Below are positions 1-8,624 of a DNA stretch of 64,000 nt, in pieces (position 1 is the stretch's first letter; the number at the start of each line of letters is the position of its first letter). The notes beneath the pieces were generated by a model. That model saw nothing but the letters and a program-made list of their open reading frames with translations. It made no database searches and had not been told where the DNA came from. Source of the stretch: Mesonia sp. (GTDB lineage Bacteria; Bacteroidota; Bacteroidia; Flavobacteriales; Flavobacteriaceae); contig DTTX01000026.1 in NCBI GenBank assembly GCA_012964435.1, positions 1 to 64,000 of the forward strand, read 5' to 3'. The position numbers and the translations under genes are program-made.

Positions 1-530
1 CAGACTGTTCAGCCATAATAAAAATATTAAATGAATAAAATTGAAATGCTTAAGGTGCATCTCCTCCACCTGATTTTCTTGTTGATGCATCGATAAAGAA
101 ATTCAGGTCAAAGATGACTAAGAAGTAAAACACCCCTTCACAACTTGGGCACACCTGAGGTATAATTTTAACATTCTCCATTCCAAACCCGATCCGGAAT
201 CTCAGGAATGAGAGCACAGCATAACCTCGCTACAGCAAATCCAACGTCTAAGTTCTAGCCTCTAGGTTCTAACTACTGCCAACTAACGACTAACTCCCTG
301 AGCCCGCGAAGGCCAAACTCAAAAACTCCCCTCTCCCCACTTCCCACTCCCTACTCCCCACTCCCTAAAACCTATTTCCCACTCCTCAACCAAATCAAAA
401 AGTCTAAGATCTATGCTCTAAAATCTATACTCACAAAAAAACTGCAAACTGAACACCCCAAGTCAACCACCCCGCCTTACAGGCACCCCTCCTTCAAATG
501 AGGGGAGCATGATTCAATTCGCATGAAAAC

Positions 531-735
531 CTCGGCCTACCGAAGGTGAGTCGTAAAATTTGAAGTGAAAACTCCGTAAAATTTTAGGCTGTTTGAGTCC
601 GATTCTTATCGGGCGAGTTCCTAAAATTTAGGTACTGAACAATAAATTTAGATAAAGATTCGTAAGCCTAGATTTTATTGCATCCGACGACCGCAAGGGA
701 GAGGAATGCACCCTTGGGCGATGCAAAAGAAAAAA
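531..735 (+). repeat. Structured intergenic repeat, family A copy 1
   Basis: This copy shares nearly all its sequence with 3551-3717, from CTCGGCCTACCGAAG through CGTAAGCCTAGATTTT to ATGCAAAAGAAAAA. A hairpin is formed by 579-588 (AAATTTTAGG) and 620-629 (CCTAAAATTT), with a second small hairpin CCGAT/ATCGG in its loop. Compared with copy 2 the stem changes at two base pairs, and both sides change together. It carries an extra stretch of about 35 bases near 678-712. Function is unknown. Confidence 0.7.
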
Positions 736-1284
736 CAAATCATCATTACGGACTTGATCCGGAATCCCATGAACCAGCGCATAAAACACCTTCCTCAATC
801 AAACCTAAAAGTCTATATTCTAAGCTCTAGAATCTATGTTCTCACCAAAACTGTCATTTCGAGCGGAGTCGAGAAATCTTTCAACTTTAATATCAATTTC
901 GAATTCAATTTCAACTTCCCAATGTCATCCTGAGCCCCTCGAAGGATCAAAAGATGCTTCACTACACTATCGCTCCGTTCTGCATGACAACTCAAAACCC
1001 GAACACTGATCACTGCCAACTGAACACTGCAAACTCCCTACCCCCCTAAAAACTATATTCTCACAAAAACTGAACACTGCAAACTGTAAACCGTTAACTA
1101 ATCACTGAACACTACCAACTTCTCCCAAGATAATCCATAGATGACTCCACAATAGTTCCACTATAAAAAATCAAGAATTAAAGAATAACCATTAACCGCA
1201 AACTGTTCACTGAATACTGATCTCCGATTACTGCCAACTGAACACTGTAAACCGCCAACTGAAAACTGAAAACTCCCAAAAACA

Positions 1285-1320
1285 AAAAAAGCCTCTCCTT
1301 AAAACAGGAAAAGCTTCTCA
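1285..1320 (-). terminator. Possible second terminator after tRNA-Asp
   Basis: Read on the minus strand, an imperfect hairpin (AAGC..CCT / AGG..GCTT) is followed by TTTTTTT. It lies downstream of the tRNA and of the first hairpin at 1391-1423. Confidence 0.45.
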
Positions 1321-1390
1321 TTGGTTGAAACACATACAACCTATTAAATACCAAATACTTAAATTCAGTATTCACAACACAACTTCGTAA

Positions 1391-1423
1391 AAAAAGCCCC
1401 CACTTGTGATGGAAGCTTTTAAC
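1391..1423 (-). terminator. Terminator of tRNA-Asp
   Basis: On the minus strand, AAAAGCTTCCA pairs imperfectly with TGGGGGCTTTT and a run of seven T follows. It begins 8 bases after the tRNA 3' end. Confidence 0.6.
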
Positions 1424-1430
1424 AATTTTG

Positions 1431-1504
1431 CGGTCTGGACGAGACTCGAACTCGCGACCCCCTGCGTGACAGGCAGGTATTCTAACCAACTGAACTACCA
1501 GACC
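1431..1504 (-). tRNA. tRNA-Asp (GTC anticodon)
   Basis: The minus strand folds as a standard cloverleaf of 74 nt. The acceptor stem is GGTCTGG/CCAGACC, the anticodon stem CCTGC/GCAGG encloses the loop CTGTCAC with anticodon GTC, and the T loop is TTCGAGT. The discriminator base is G. The 3' CCA is not encoded, since CAAAA follows. An upstream TTTG-N19-TATATTTG promoter and a downstream hairpin show that it is transcribed alone. Confidence 0.97.
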
Positions 1505-1522
1505 GTTGCATAATTGCGAGTG

Positions 1523-1553
1523 CAAATATAAGCCTGTTTTTAGTTCCTGCAAA
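1523..1553 (-). promoter_or_regulatory. Bacteroidota-type promoter of tRNA-Asp
   Basis: On the minus strand a TTTG (1550-1553) is separated by 19 bases from TATATTTG (1523-1530). This fits the known Bacteroidota consensus TTTG-N19-TAnnTTTG. The -7 box lies 18 bases before the tRNA 5' end, so a short 5' leader is expected. Confidence 0.8.
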
Positions 1554-1712
1554 CTTTTTTTCAACTTTTTTTTAACCCCTATGCATCGCCTCAAAACAAC
1601 CCCTTGAACTTCAACAAAATAAACCCTAAAAAAATTTAAATTATTTTAATCATCAGTCTCCCTCTTCAAAATTCAAAACCCAACCCACTGCCAACTGACC
1701 ACTGCAAACTCC

Positions 1713-1762
1713 CTACCCCCTAAAACCTACCCCCTAAAACCTACCCCCTAAAACCTACTCCC
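1713..1762. repeat. Short tandem repeat after the DUF58 gene
   Basis: A 14-base unit, CTACCCCCTAAAAC, is repeated about three and a half times head to tail and ends a few bases from the stop codon of the DUF58 gene. Isolated CTCCCTA and CTAAAACCTA words recur in the repeat-filled gaps, so this is the tandem form of a phrase seen elsewhere. Confidence 0.75.
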
Positions 1763-1765
1763 TAA

Positions 1766-2692
1766 CTAATACTTCCTCCGCTCCATCAAATACGTTGTCA
1801 ACACCTGATCGAAAGACTGCTGAATATCCACAGGAACATAATTGATCTGATACTGCATACACTTGATCCGCAAACGCTCAAAATAAGCCTTTACCGCTTC
1901 CTCGTAGTTTGCTTTCACCGTATCGGCATATAAATTCACGCCCTCTCCGGTTTCCACATCAATAAAACGTTTGGGAGCATTATCAAAATCAAAATTCAAC
2001 TCTCGCTCCCGATCGTAGGTATGAAATAAAGTAAGCTCGTGTTTATTGTATTTAAGATGACGTAAAGCCTCGAACAAACGCTCTTCCTCCTCATCGTCCT
2101 GAAACATATCCGTAAACAGAAAAATAAGTGATCTGCGCTTGATTTTTTGCGCGATCTGGTGCAAGTACGTGAAGGTTTTGGTTTTCTTGGCAGACGGAGG
2201 CTGTGCCACGATCTTTTCCAAGGTATCTAACAACATATGGTGGTGCCGTTCACTCCCTTTTTCAGGCGCGTAATATTCGTACGCATCGCTATACACACTC
2301 AAGCCCACCGCATCGCGTTGCTTTTTTAAGATCTGCATTAAGGAAGCCGAGGCTAAGGCCGAAAAACCAATTTTATTTAACCGAGTTATCCCCTGCTGAG
2401 CTAAGTAGGGGTAATGCATCGAAGAAGAATTATCGATAATCAAATGGCAGCGTAAATTCGTTTCCTCTTCGTAGCGCTTGGTATACAATTTATCGGTTTT
2501 GGCATACAACTTCCAATCGATATGCTTGGTGCTTTCGCCGTTATTGTAAATCTTGTGTTCGGCAAACTCCGCAGAAAAGCCGTGAAACGGACTTTTATGC
2601 ATTCCCGAAATAAACCCCTCAACGACTTGTTTGGCCAATAATTCAATATTGGTAAACCCGTTGCTTTTATTCACCTCATCCTGTAAAATCAT
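1766..2692 (-). CDS. DUF58 domain-containing protein (MoxR-linked type)
   Basis: This 308-residue protein matches the DUF58 family, recognised by the block HKSPFHGFSAEFAEHKIY followed by STKHIDWKLYAKTDKLY near residues 35-70. A von Willebrand A-like segment follows: DNSSSM near residue 90 resembles a metal-binding MIDAS motif. No signal peptide or membrane segment is visible, so it is probably cytosolic. DUF58 proteins usually accompany MoxR ATPases and are thought to help assemble or activate other complexes. No moxR gene lies in the window. Its neighbour 80 bases upstream is thioredoxin, on the same strand. The exact role is unknown. Confidence 0.9.
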   Translation of the reverse strand: MILQDEVNKSNGFTNIELLAKQVVEGFISGMHKSPFHGFSAEFAEHKIYNNGESTKHIDWKLYAKTDKLYTKRYEEETNLRCHLIIDNSSSMHYPYLAQQGITRLNKIGFSALASASLMQILKKQRDAVGLSVYSDAYEYYAPEKGSERHHHMLLDTLEKIVAQPPSAKKTKTFTYLHQIAQKIKRRSLIFLFTDMFQDDEEEERLFEALRHLKYNKHELTLFHTYDRERELNFDFDNAPKRFIDVETGEGVNLYADTVKANYEEAVKAYFERLRIKCMQYQINYVPVDIQQSFDQVLTTYLMERRKY

Positions 2693-2772
2693 AGCGCTTG
2701 CCTTTAATACCTACTAAAAATAAAAAAGGTTTGACATAAGCCAAACCTTTTTCCTGTAATATCTATAAAATC

Positions 2773-3090
2773 TTATAACAAAGCATCGATCGCTCCGGTG
2801 TACGTATCTTTCGGAGATACCCCTACTTGACGGTTCACTAACTCCCCGTCTTTAAAAACTAATACGGTTGGAATGTTTCTTACGCCATACTTCGCCGCAA
2901 ATTCTTGATTTGCATCTACATCTAACTTCCCGACAACCGCTTTCCCTTCGTATTCTTTGCTTACTTCATCGATGATCGGTCCTACCATACGGCAAGGTCC
3001 ACACCAAGCAGCCCAAAAGTCTACCAATACAGGCTTATCACTTTTTAATACGGTTTCTTCAAAATTTGCGTCTGTTATTTCTAGTGCCAT
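2773..3090 (-). CDS. trxA: Thioredoxin
   Basis: A standard 105-residue cytosolic thioredoxin. The active site WCGPC has its redox cysteines at positions 30 and 33, and the cis-proline loop is present as RNIPTV. It reduces disulfides in cytosolic proteins and is itself recharged by thioredoxin reductase, which is not in this window. A perfect TACTTTTG -7 box lies 26 bases upstream of the ATG, so it has its own promoter. The DUF58 gene follows on the same strand. Confidence 0.97.
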   Translation of the reverse strand: MALEITDANFEETVLKSDKPVLVDFWAAWCGPCRMVGPIIDEVSKEYEGKAVVGKLDVDANQEFAAKYGVRNIPTVLVFKDGELVNRQVGVSPKDTYTGAIDALL

Positions 3091-3115
3091 AATTTTATTT
3101 TTTAAATTGAATATA

Positions 3116-3123
3116 CAAAAGTA
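3116..3123 (-). promoter_or_regulatory. -7 box of trxA
   Basis: TACTTTTG on the minus strand is a perfect match to TAnnTTTG. No clear TTTG was found at the -33 position. Confidence 0.65.
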
Positions 3124-3195
3124 AGCAATTATTTTAGTTCGTCCCTGCCTTTTAGCATTACATTAGACTATAAGTAAATTGACGTTTTTTATGTG

Positions 3196-3295
3196 GGCGT
3201 TCCCCTACGGGTCGGGCTATTCGTTATATCTTTTTTGTTGTCATGCTGAGCTTGTCGAAGCACAACAAAAAAGGATGCCACTACTATCCCTAACA
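3196..3295 (+). repeat. Hairpin repeat, family B copy 1
   Basis: Conserved flanks (GCGTTCCCCTACGGGTCGGGCT on the left, ATCCCTAAC on the right) enclose a perfect 12-bp stem: CTTTTTTGTTGT at 3230-3241 and ACAACAAAAAAG at 3262-3273. Other copies are at 42963-43050 and, inverted, at 43626-43726. Their flanks match but their stems differ. Confidence 0.75.
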
Positions 3296-3550
3296 CAAAA
3301 GACAGTGGGTAGTGAAAAAATTAAACCTGAGAAACCTTTCAAGTTCAATTTCAACTTCCAACGCCATCCTAAGCCCCTCGAAGGACCACTCCCAACCGTC
3401 ATTCCAGACTCGATCCGGAATCCCCTGAATCAACGCACAAAATACCTTCTTCATCCAAACCAAAAACTGCAAACCGCCAACTAAATACTGTAAACTCGAA
3501 CTGAAAACTCCCTACCTCCTACTCTCTAAAACCTATCACCTAGTTTCAAC

Positions 3551-3717
3551 CTCGGCCTACCGAAGATGAGTCGTAAAATTTGAAGTGAAAACTCCGTAAA
3601 ATTTCAAGCTGTTTGAGCGATAGCGAGTTCTTGAAATTTAGGAGTCGAACGATAAATTTAGACGAAAATTCGTAAGCCTAGATTTTTGTTTCTTTTGGGC
3701 AATGCAAAAGAAAAATC
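3551..3717 (+). repeat. Structured intergenic repeat, family A copy 2
   Basis: Second copy of the element at 531-735, in the same orientation. The main stem is 3599-3608 (AAATTTCAAG) with 3630-3639 (CTTGAAATTT). Relative to copy 1, one T-A pair has become C-G and one G-C pair has become A-T. The inner loop is shorter (GCGATAGCGAG). Confidence 0.7.
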
Positions 3718-3997
3718 CTCATCCCAAACCCAATCCGGAACCCCATGAATCAACGCACAAAATAACTTCACTAAAATAAATCCAAAATTCTAAATTCTAT
3801 ACTCTAAAATCTATATTCTTTATAAAAAACTCCAACCCTGAGCCCGCGAAGGAAAATTAGAACTGTCATTTCGAGCGGAGTCGAGAAATCTTTCAATTTC
3901 AATTTCAACTTCAACTTCAATTTCAACTTCAAAAGAAACTGCCAACTGAACACTGAACACTGAATACTGCCAACTATAAACCGTCAACTAATAGAAC

Positions 3998-6900
3998 CTA
4001 ATTCACCTTATACTTCAACGGATGCTCCTTTAATTCATCCAGCAGCTCCCGACAGATCTTCACTTTTTGCTTTCGACTTGGCATATTCAGCTTTAAACGT
4101 TCTTTGAGTTCATACACCACAAAATGAATCGCAGAATCACCGGTATAGGTAATAAATAGATCTTTAAGCGCTTCAATACGATCTTCTTTCAGTTCATCAA
4201 TATCAATTTGCAAGGTCAACTTACGCGCCAAGCTCTCCATCACATCTTGCAACTGCTTAAACGAGTTAAACTGTATACGCGGGTCGCCGGCCTTCCCGGT
4301 ATCTTTATTCACCCATCCCTGTTTGATAAAGGCTTTGATATGCACAAAGTTATTCGGCATCAGGAAATGGCGGTACTTCAGGTACTCTTCCCCAAAAATG
4401 CGGAACTCATACGATTCAATATAATCTTCTACAGTAAACGCTGCCCAGCCTTTCCCCATTTTACTGGTGCGGTGCTGCACATCACTAATCACACCCGCAA
4501 AAGAGAGTTCGCGCCCGGTCTGACTATGCAGATCACCAAAGTTCTCTAGCGTACTATTACAGAAATAATCGATCTCGTAACGGAAATCATCCAGCGGATG
4601 CCCCGAGATATAAATCCCCACCACTTCGCGTTCTTTCTTTAGCTTTTCCATCGTAGCCCATGGTTCACAAGGCGGTACTTGCGGCTCCGGGATCTGTACA
4701 TCACTAGCTTCTCCAAACAAACTCACCTGAGAAGAATTCTGGTTCTCTTGGAATTTAGAAGCAAACTTCATCACCTTTTCTAAAAAAGTAATGCCATCGC
4801 CTTCATCGTGGAAGTATTGCGCCCGATGCGTAGGCGTAAAACAATCGAAACCTCCCGCTAGGGCTAAGTTTTCAAAAGCTTTTTTATTGGCAGCTCGCAA
4901 ATCGATACGTTTCGCCATATCGAAAATAGAACGATACGGACCTTCTTTTCCTTTTCTGTTTTCAACAATCGTAGCGACCGCCCCGCTTCCTACTCCTTTG
5001 ATCGCGCCCATTCCAAAACGGACAGCGTTATCTTTATTTACAGAGAATTTATAATACGACTCGTTTACATCGGGACCTAGTACCGGTAACTTCATTCGTT
5101 TACATTCTTCCATAAAAAAGGTCACGTTCTTGATGTTGTTCATGTTATTCGACAATACCGCCGCCATATATTCTGCCGGGTAATGAGCTTTTAGATAAGC
5201 GGTTTGATAAGCAATCCACGCATAACAGGTAGAGTGCGACTTGTTGAAGGCGTAACTTGCAAAGGCTTCCCAATCTTTCCAGATTTTTTCTAGTATCGTA
5301 CGATCGTGTCCTTTTTCTTCTCCTCCGTTTAAGAACTTCGGTTTTAATTTTTCAAGTAAAGCAAAGATCTTTTTACCCATCGCTTTACGTAACATATCGG
5401 CTTCACCTTTGGTAAACCCGGCTAACTTTTGCGAAAGCAACATTACCTGCTCTTGATATACGGTAATCCCGTAGGTTTCTTGCAGGTATTCTTCCATATC
5501 ATCGAGATCGTAAGTAATCTCTTCATCGCCATGTTTTCGGGCAATAAAACTCGGAATATATTCCATCGGCCCGGGACGATATAAGGCATTCATCGCAATT
5601 AAATCTTCAAACACGGTAGGCTTTAAGGCCTGCATGTGTTTCTGCATCCCGGGAGATTCATACTGAAAGATCCCCACCGTTTCACCGCGCTGGAAGAGCT
5701 TATAGGTTTCTTCATCATCTAACGGAAAACTTTCCGGGTCCAACTCAATCCCGTGACGACCTTTTACAATTTTAATGGTGTCTTTAATCAGCGTTAAAGT
5801 TTTCAGCCCCAAGAAATCCATCTTCAGCAATCCGGCACTTTCTACGACCGAGTTATCGAATTGCGTCACATACAGATCGGAATCTTTCGCGACCGACACC
5901 GGAACGTAATTGGTAATATCACTCGGTGTAATAATCACTCCACAAGCGTGAATACCGGTGTTTCTCACCGAACCTTCTAAGACGCGCGCCTGGTTCACGG
6001 TTTGTGCCTCTAGATCTTCCCCTTCAGAAATATTAAAAAGTTCATTGATCTTTTCAACCTCTTCACTTCTAAACTTCGCTTTGATCCCTTTTTCATCTAA
6101 GGCAAAAATCTTATGCAGCTTCGACATATCTGGGATAAGCTTCGCAATACGATCGGCATCACTCAACGGCAAGTCGAGCACACGCGCCGTATCTCGAATA
6201 GAAGACTTGGCCGCCATCGTACCATAAGTAATAATTTGCGCCACCTGATTAGCCCCGTATTTACCGATCACATAATCCATCACACGGCTTCGACCTTCAT
6301 CATCAAAGTCAATATCGATATCGGGCATACTTACACGATCCGGATTTAAGAAACGCTCAAAAAGCAAATCGTATTTAATCGGATCGATATTGGTGATCTT
6401 TAAGCAGTAAGCCACCGCACTTCCCGCCGCAGAACCACGTCCCGGCCCTACCGAAACATCCATATTTCGAGCTTCGCGAATAAAATCTTCTACAATCAAG
6501 AAATAACCCGGATACCCTGTATTCTCAATAACCGAAAGCTCAAAATCAAGCCGCTCGCTAATCGATTCGGTAATCTCTCCATAACGCTCTTCGGCGCCTT
6601 TATAAGTTAAATGACGTAAATAAGCATTTTCGCCTCGCTTCCCGCCATCTTCTTGATCGCGTTCATCTAAAAAACGCTCCGGAATGGTAAACGCAGGTAA
6701 TAAAACATCGCGTGCTAAGACGAAAGGCTCTACCTTATCGACCACCTCCTGAATATTCGTAATGGCTTCCGGCAGGTCTTTAAAGAGTTCTTTCATCTCT
6801 GCAGAAGACTTGAAATAATACTCCTGATTAGGCAAACCATAACGGTAACCGCGACCACGACCAATAGGTGTTGACTGCTTCTCGCCGTCTTTTACACACA

Positions 6901-8389
6901 ATAAAATATCGTGCGCATTGGCATCTTCTTTTTCGCAGTAATACGTGTTATTAGAAGCTACCAACTTTACATTGTGCTCTTTAGCAAACCGAATTAATAC
7001 TTCATTGACACGGTCTTCATCTTCCTGCCCGTGACGCATAAGTTCTATATATAAATCGTCACCAAATTCTTCTTTCCACCACAAAAGGGCTTCTTCGGCT
7101 TGATTTTCACCAACGTTTAAAACTTTACTGGGTATTTCACCGTATAAGTTACCGGTAAGCACCATCACATCTTCTTTGTAACGCTTGATCACTTCTTTAT
7201 CGATACGCGGCACATAGTAAAAACCATCGGTATAAGCTAACGATGACATTTTAGCGAGGTTATGATAACCTTTTTTATTTTTAGCGAGTAAAACTACCTG
7301 ATAGCCATTGTCTTTTCTCGACTTATCGGTATGGTTTTCACAAACAAAAAACTCACAACCTACAATTCCGGTGATCTCTTTACCATCATAGGTTTCTCCA
7401 TTTGCTTCTGCTTCTTCTCGTTTCTTTTTTACTTCATCGTTATGCTTAGCGATCGCTGAAACAAAGTGAAAAGCACCCATCATATTCGCATGATCGGTAA
7501 GCGCAACGGCCGGCATTCGTTTATCGGCTGCTGCTTTCACTAAATCCTGAACACTAATGGTCGATTGTAAAATCGAGTACTGACTATGATTGTGCAGATG
7601 AACAAAATCTTCATCCTGTAAGACTTCAATATTCTCTTGCAGCTCTTCTTCTGAAAGCTCATTTTGTGGCTCCTGCTTAGCCATCTTCTTCCGAATTGCT
7701 TCGGAAGCTTTTTTCAAGTTAATGTGTTTTAACCCGATAAGTCGAATAGGCTGCGGATTCGCTTCTGAATAGTTTTCAAAATAATCGGGAGCAACATCTA
7801 ACTGCTCCACTGTATAAATACGCTGTCTTACCAATTCTAAGAAACAACGTGTTGTTGCTTCTACATCGGCAGTAGCGTTATGCGCTTCCGCAAAAGGCTC
7901 ACCAAATAAATGCTCATGAAGTTCGGTTAGCGTAGGTAATTTAAATTTACCTCCACGCCCTCCGGGAATCTGGCAAAGTTGTGCCGTCGTTTCTGTACAA
8001 GTATCCAACACCGGAAGTTCAGTAAGGTTAGTCTCGATCCCTTCCCGATAAAATTCGGCACCCATAATATTTACATCGAAACCTACATTTTGCCCAACGA
8101 TAAATTTCGTTTTACCTAAAGCTTGTTGAAACCGCGCTAAACCTTGTTTCAAGGTGATACCGTCTTCAGCAGCTAATTCTGTAGAGATACCGTGTATCTT
8201 TTCTGCATCATAAGGAATATTAAAACCATCAGGTTGAATTAAAAAGTCGTCATGCTCGACCAATTCTCCCATCTCATCATGCAACTGCCAAGCAATCTGT
8301 ATGGCTCTTGGCCAGTTTTCAGAATCGCTAATTGGCGCATCCCAACGCTTTGGTAATCCGGTAGTTTCGGTATCAAAAATTAAATACAT
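3998..8389 (-). CDS. dnaE: DNA polymerase III alpha subunit with fused 3'-5' exonuclease
   Basis: This 1463-residue protein is the replicative polymerase. Residues 1-190 are a DEDDh proofreading exonuclease: DTETTG at 6-11, GQNVGFD in the middle and HNATADVEATTRC as the last motif. The PHP domain starts near 262 with HLHNHSQYS. The polymerase core contains GPGRGSAAGSA and the catalytic PDIDIDFDDEGR near 688-699. A C-terminal OB fold lies near 1290-1370. It is longer than the E. coli protein (1160) because of the exonuclease, a known Bacteroidota arrangement. The PHP position that usually reads ND.HY is NNTYY, so PHP metal binding is probably reduced. The ATG at 8389 gives the intact first exonuclease motif. 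Confidence 0.97.
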   Translation of the reverse strand: MYLIFDTETTGLPKRWDAPISDSENWPRAIQIAWQLHDEMGELVEHDDFLIQPDGFNIPYDAEKIHGISTELAAEDGITLKQGLARFQQALGKTKFIVGQNVGFDVNIMGAEFYREGIETNLTELPVLDTCTETTAQLCQIPGGRGGKFKLPTLTELHEHLFGEPFAEAHNATADVEATTRCFLELVRQRIYTVEQLDVAPDYFENYSEANPQPIRLIGLKHINLKKASEAIRKKMAKQEPQNELSEEELQENIEVLQDEDFVHLHNHSQYSILQSTISVQDLVKAAADKRMPAVALTDHANMMGAFHFVSAIAKHNDEVKKKREEAEANGETYDGKEITGIVGCEFFVCENHTDKSRKDNGYQVVLLAKNKKGYHNLAKMSSLAYTDGFYYVPRIDKEVIKRYKEDVMVLTGNLYGEIPSKVLNVGENQAEEALLWWKEEFGDDLYIELMRHGQEDEDRVNEVLIRFAKEHNVKLVASNNTYYCEKEDANAHDILLCVKDGEKQSTPIGRGRGYRYGLPNQEYYFKSSAEMKELFKDLPEAITNIQEVVDKVEPFVLARDVLLPAFTIPERFLDERDQEDGGKRGENAYLRHLTYKGAEERYGEITESISERLDFELSVIENTGYPGYFLIVEDFIREARNMDVSVGPGRGSAAGSAVAYCLKITNIDPIKYDLLFERFLNPDRVSMPDIDIDFDDEGRSRVMDYVIGKYGANQVAQIITYGTMAAKSSIRDTARVLDLPLSDADRIAKLIPDMSKLHKIFALDEKGIKAKFRSEEVEKINELFNISEGEDLEAQTVNQARVLEGSVRNTGIHACGVIITPSDITNYVPVSVAKDSDLYVTQFDNSVVESAGLLKMDFLGLKTLTLIKDTIKIVKGRHGIELDPESFPLDDEETYKLFQRGETVGIFQYESPGMQKHMQALKPTVFEDLIAMNALYRPGPMEYIPSFIARKHGDEEITYDLDDMEEYLQETYGITVYQEQVMLLSQKLAGFTKGEADMLRKAMGKKIFALLEKLKPKFLNGGEEKGHDRTILEKIWKDWEAFASYAFNKSHSTCYAWIAYQTAYLKAHYPAEYMAAVLSNNMNNIKNVTFFMEECKRMKLPVLGPDVNESYYKFSVNKDNAVRFGMGAIKGVGSGAVATIVENRKGKEGPYRSIFDMAKRIDLRAANKKAFENLALAGGFDCFTPTHRAQYFHDEGDGITFLEKVMKFASKFQENQNSSQVSLFGEASDVQIPEPQVPPCEPWATMEKLKKEREVVGIYISGHPLDDFRYEIDYFCNSTLENFGDLHSQTGRELSFAGVISDVQHRTSKMGKGWAAFTVEDYIESYEFRIFGEEYLKYRHFLMPNNFVHIKAFIKQGWVNKDTGKAGDPRIQFNSFKQLQDVMESLARKLTLQIDIDELKEDRIEALKDLFITYTGDSAIHFVVYELKERLKLNMPSRKQKVKICRELLDELKEHPLKYKVN

Positions 8390-8464
8390 GAGCGGTGCTA
8401 AATTTTGAAAAATTGAACAGATAAAATTAGAAAAACATAACCTTAAAAGAAAGGGAAGTTATCA

Positions 8465-8499
8465 ACAAAAAAAGCCACCTACTTATCAAGCGGTGGCTT
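8465..8499 (-). terminator. Terminator between the lipoprotein gene and dnaE
   Basis: AAGCCACC (8472-8479) pairs with GGTGGCTT (8492-8499). On the minus strand it is followed by seven T. It is the second of two terminators after the lipoprotein gene. Confidence 0.75.
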
Positions 8500-8572
8500 C
8501 TTAAAACTTGGGGCAAAGTTTTAAGTGAACTTTAAATTTAGAACGGATAAAATGTTATCGTATTGTATTTAA

Positions 8573-8602
8573 ACAAAAAAAACTTCAGTGTTTACTGAAG
8601 TT
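8573..8602 (-). terminator. Terminator of the lipoprotein gene
   Basis: AACTTCAGTG and its partner at 8581-8602 form a strong hairpin with a T run on the minus strand. It starts just after the stop codon at 8625. Confidence 0.85.
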
Positions 8603-8624
8603 TTTTCTCTAACTCATTTTAAGA

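Larger units (their letters stand above)
1..1390. repeat. Repeat-filled intergenic region, no gene seen
   Basis: I see no credible gene here. The DNA is a patchwork of short degenerate phrases: runs of ACTGAACACTGCAAACTG type, TCTAAAATCTATATTCT type and CTCCCTACTCCCTAAAACC type. Embedded are a dyad near 462-509, a structured element at 531-735, and a copy of GTCATTTCGAGCGGAGTCG near 851 that recurs near 3861. Fragments with GATCCGGAATC occur near 190 and 750. Open frames such as 706-933 are made of this material and have no family character. Similar phrases fill 3091-3997. Confidence 0.75.
3124..3997. repeat. Repeat-filled intergenic region between dnaE and trxA
   Basis: No gene is seen. It contains a hairpin element (3196-3295), the family A copy 2 (3551-3717), a second GTCATTTCGAGCGGAGTCG word near 3861, and a run of CAATTTCAACTTC units at 3893-3930. 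The same ACTGAACACTG phrases as in the first kilobase are present. Open frames here, such as 3179-3484, are made only of these repeats. Confidence 0.75.

Noticed and set aside
706..933. 75-codon open frame in the first repeat region
   Set aside because: It consists of repeat phrases that recur at 3700-3930; no promoter box and no protein family character.
1..1430. CRISPR array or satellite in the phrase-repeat DNA
   Set aside because: Words vary in length and spacing, there are no constant repeats with unique spacers, and no cas gene is present.
1178..1594. 138-codon open frame on the minus strand
   Set aside because: It runs straight through tRNA-Asp and its terminators.
3179..3484. 101-codon open frame between trxA and dnaE
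   Set aside because: It reads through the family B hairpin and phrase repeats; codon content is repeat-like.
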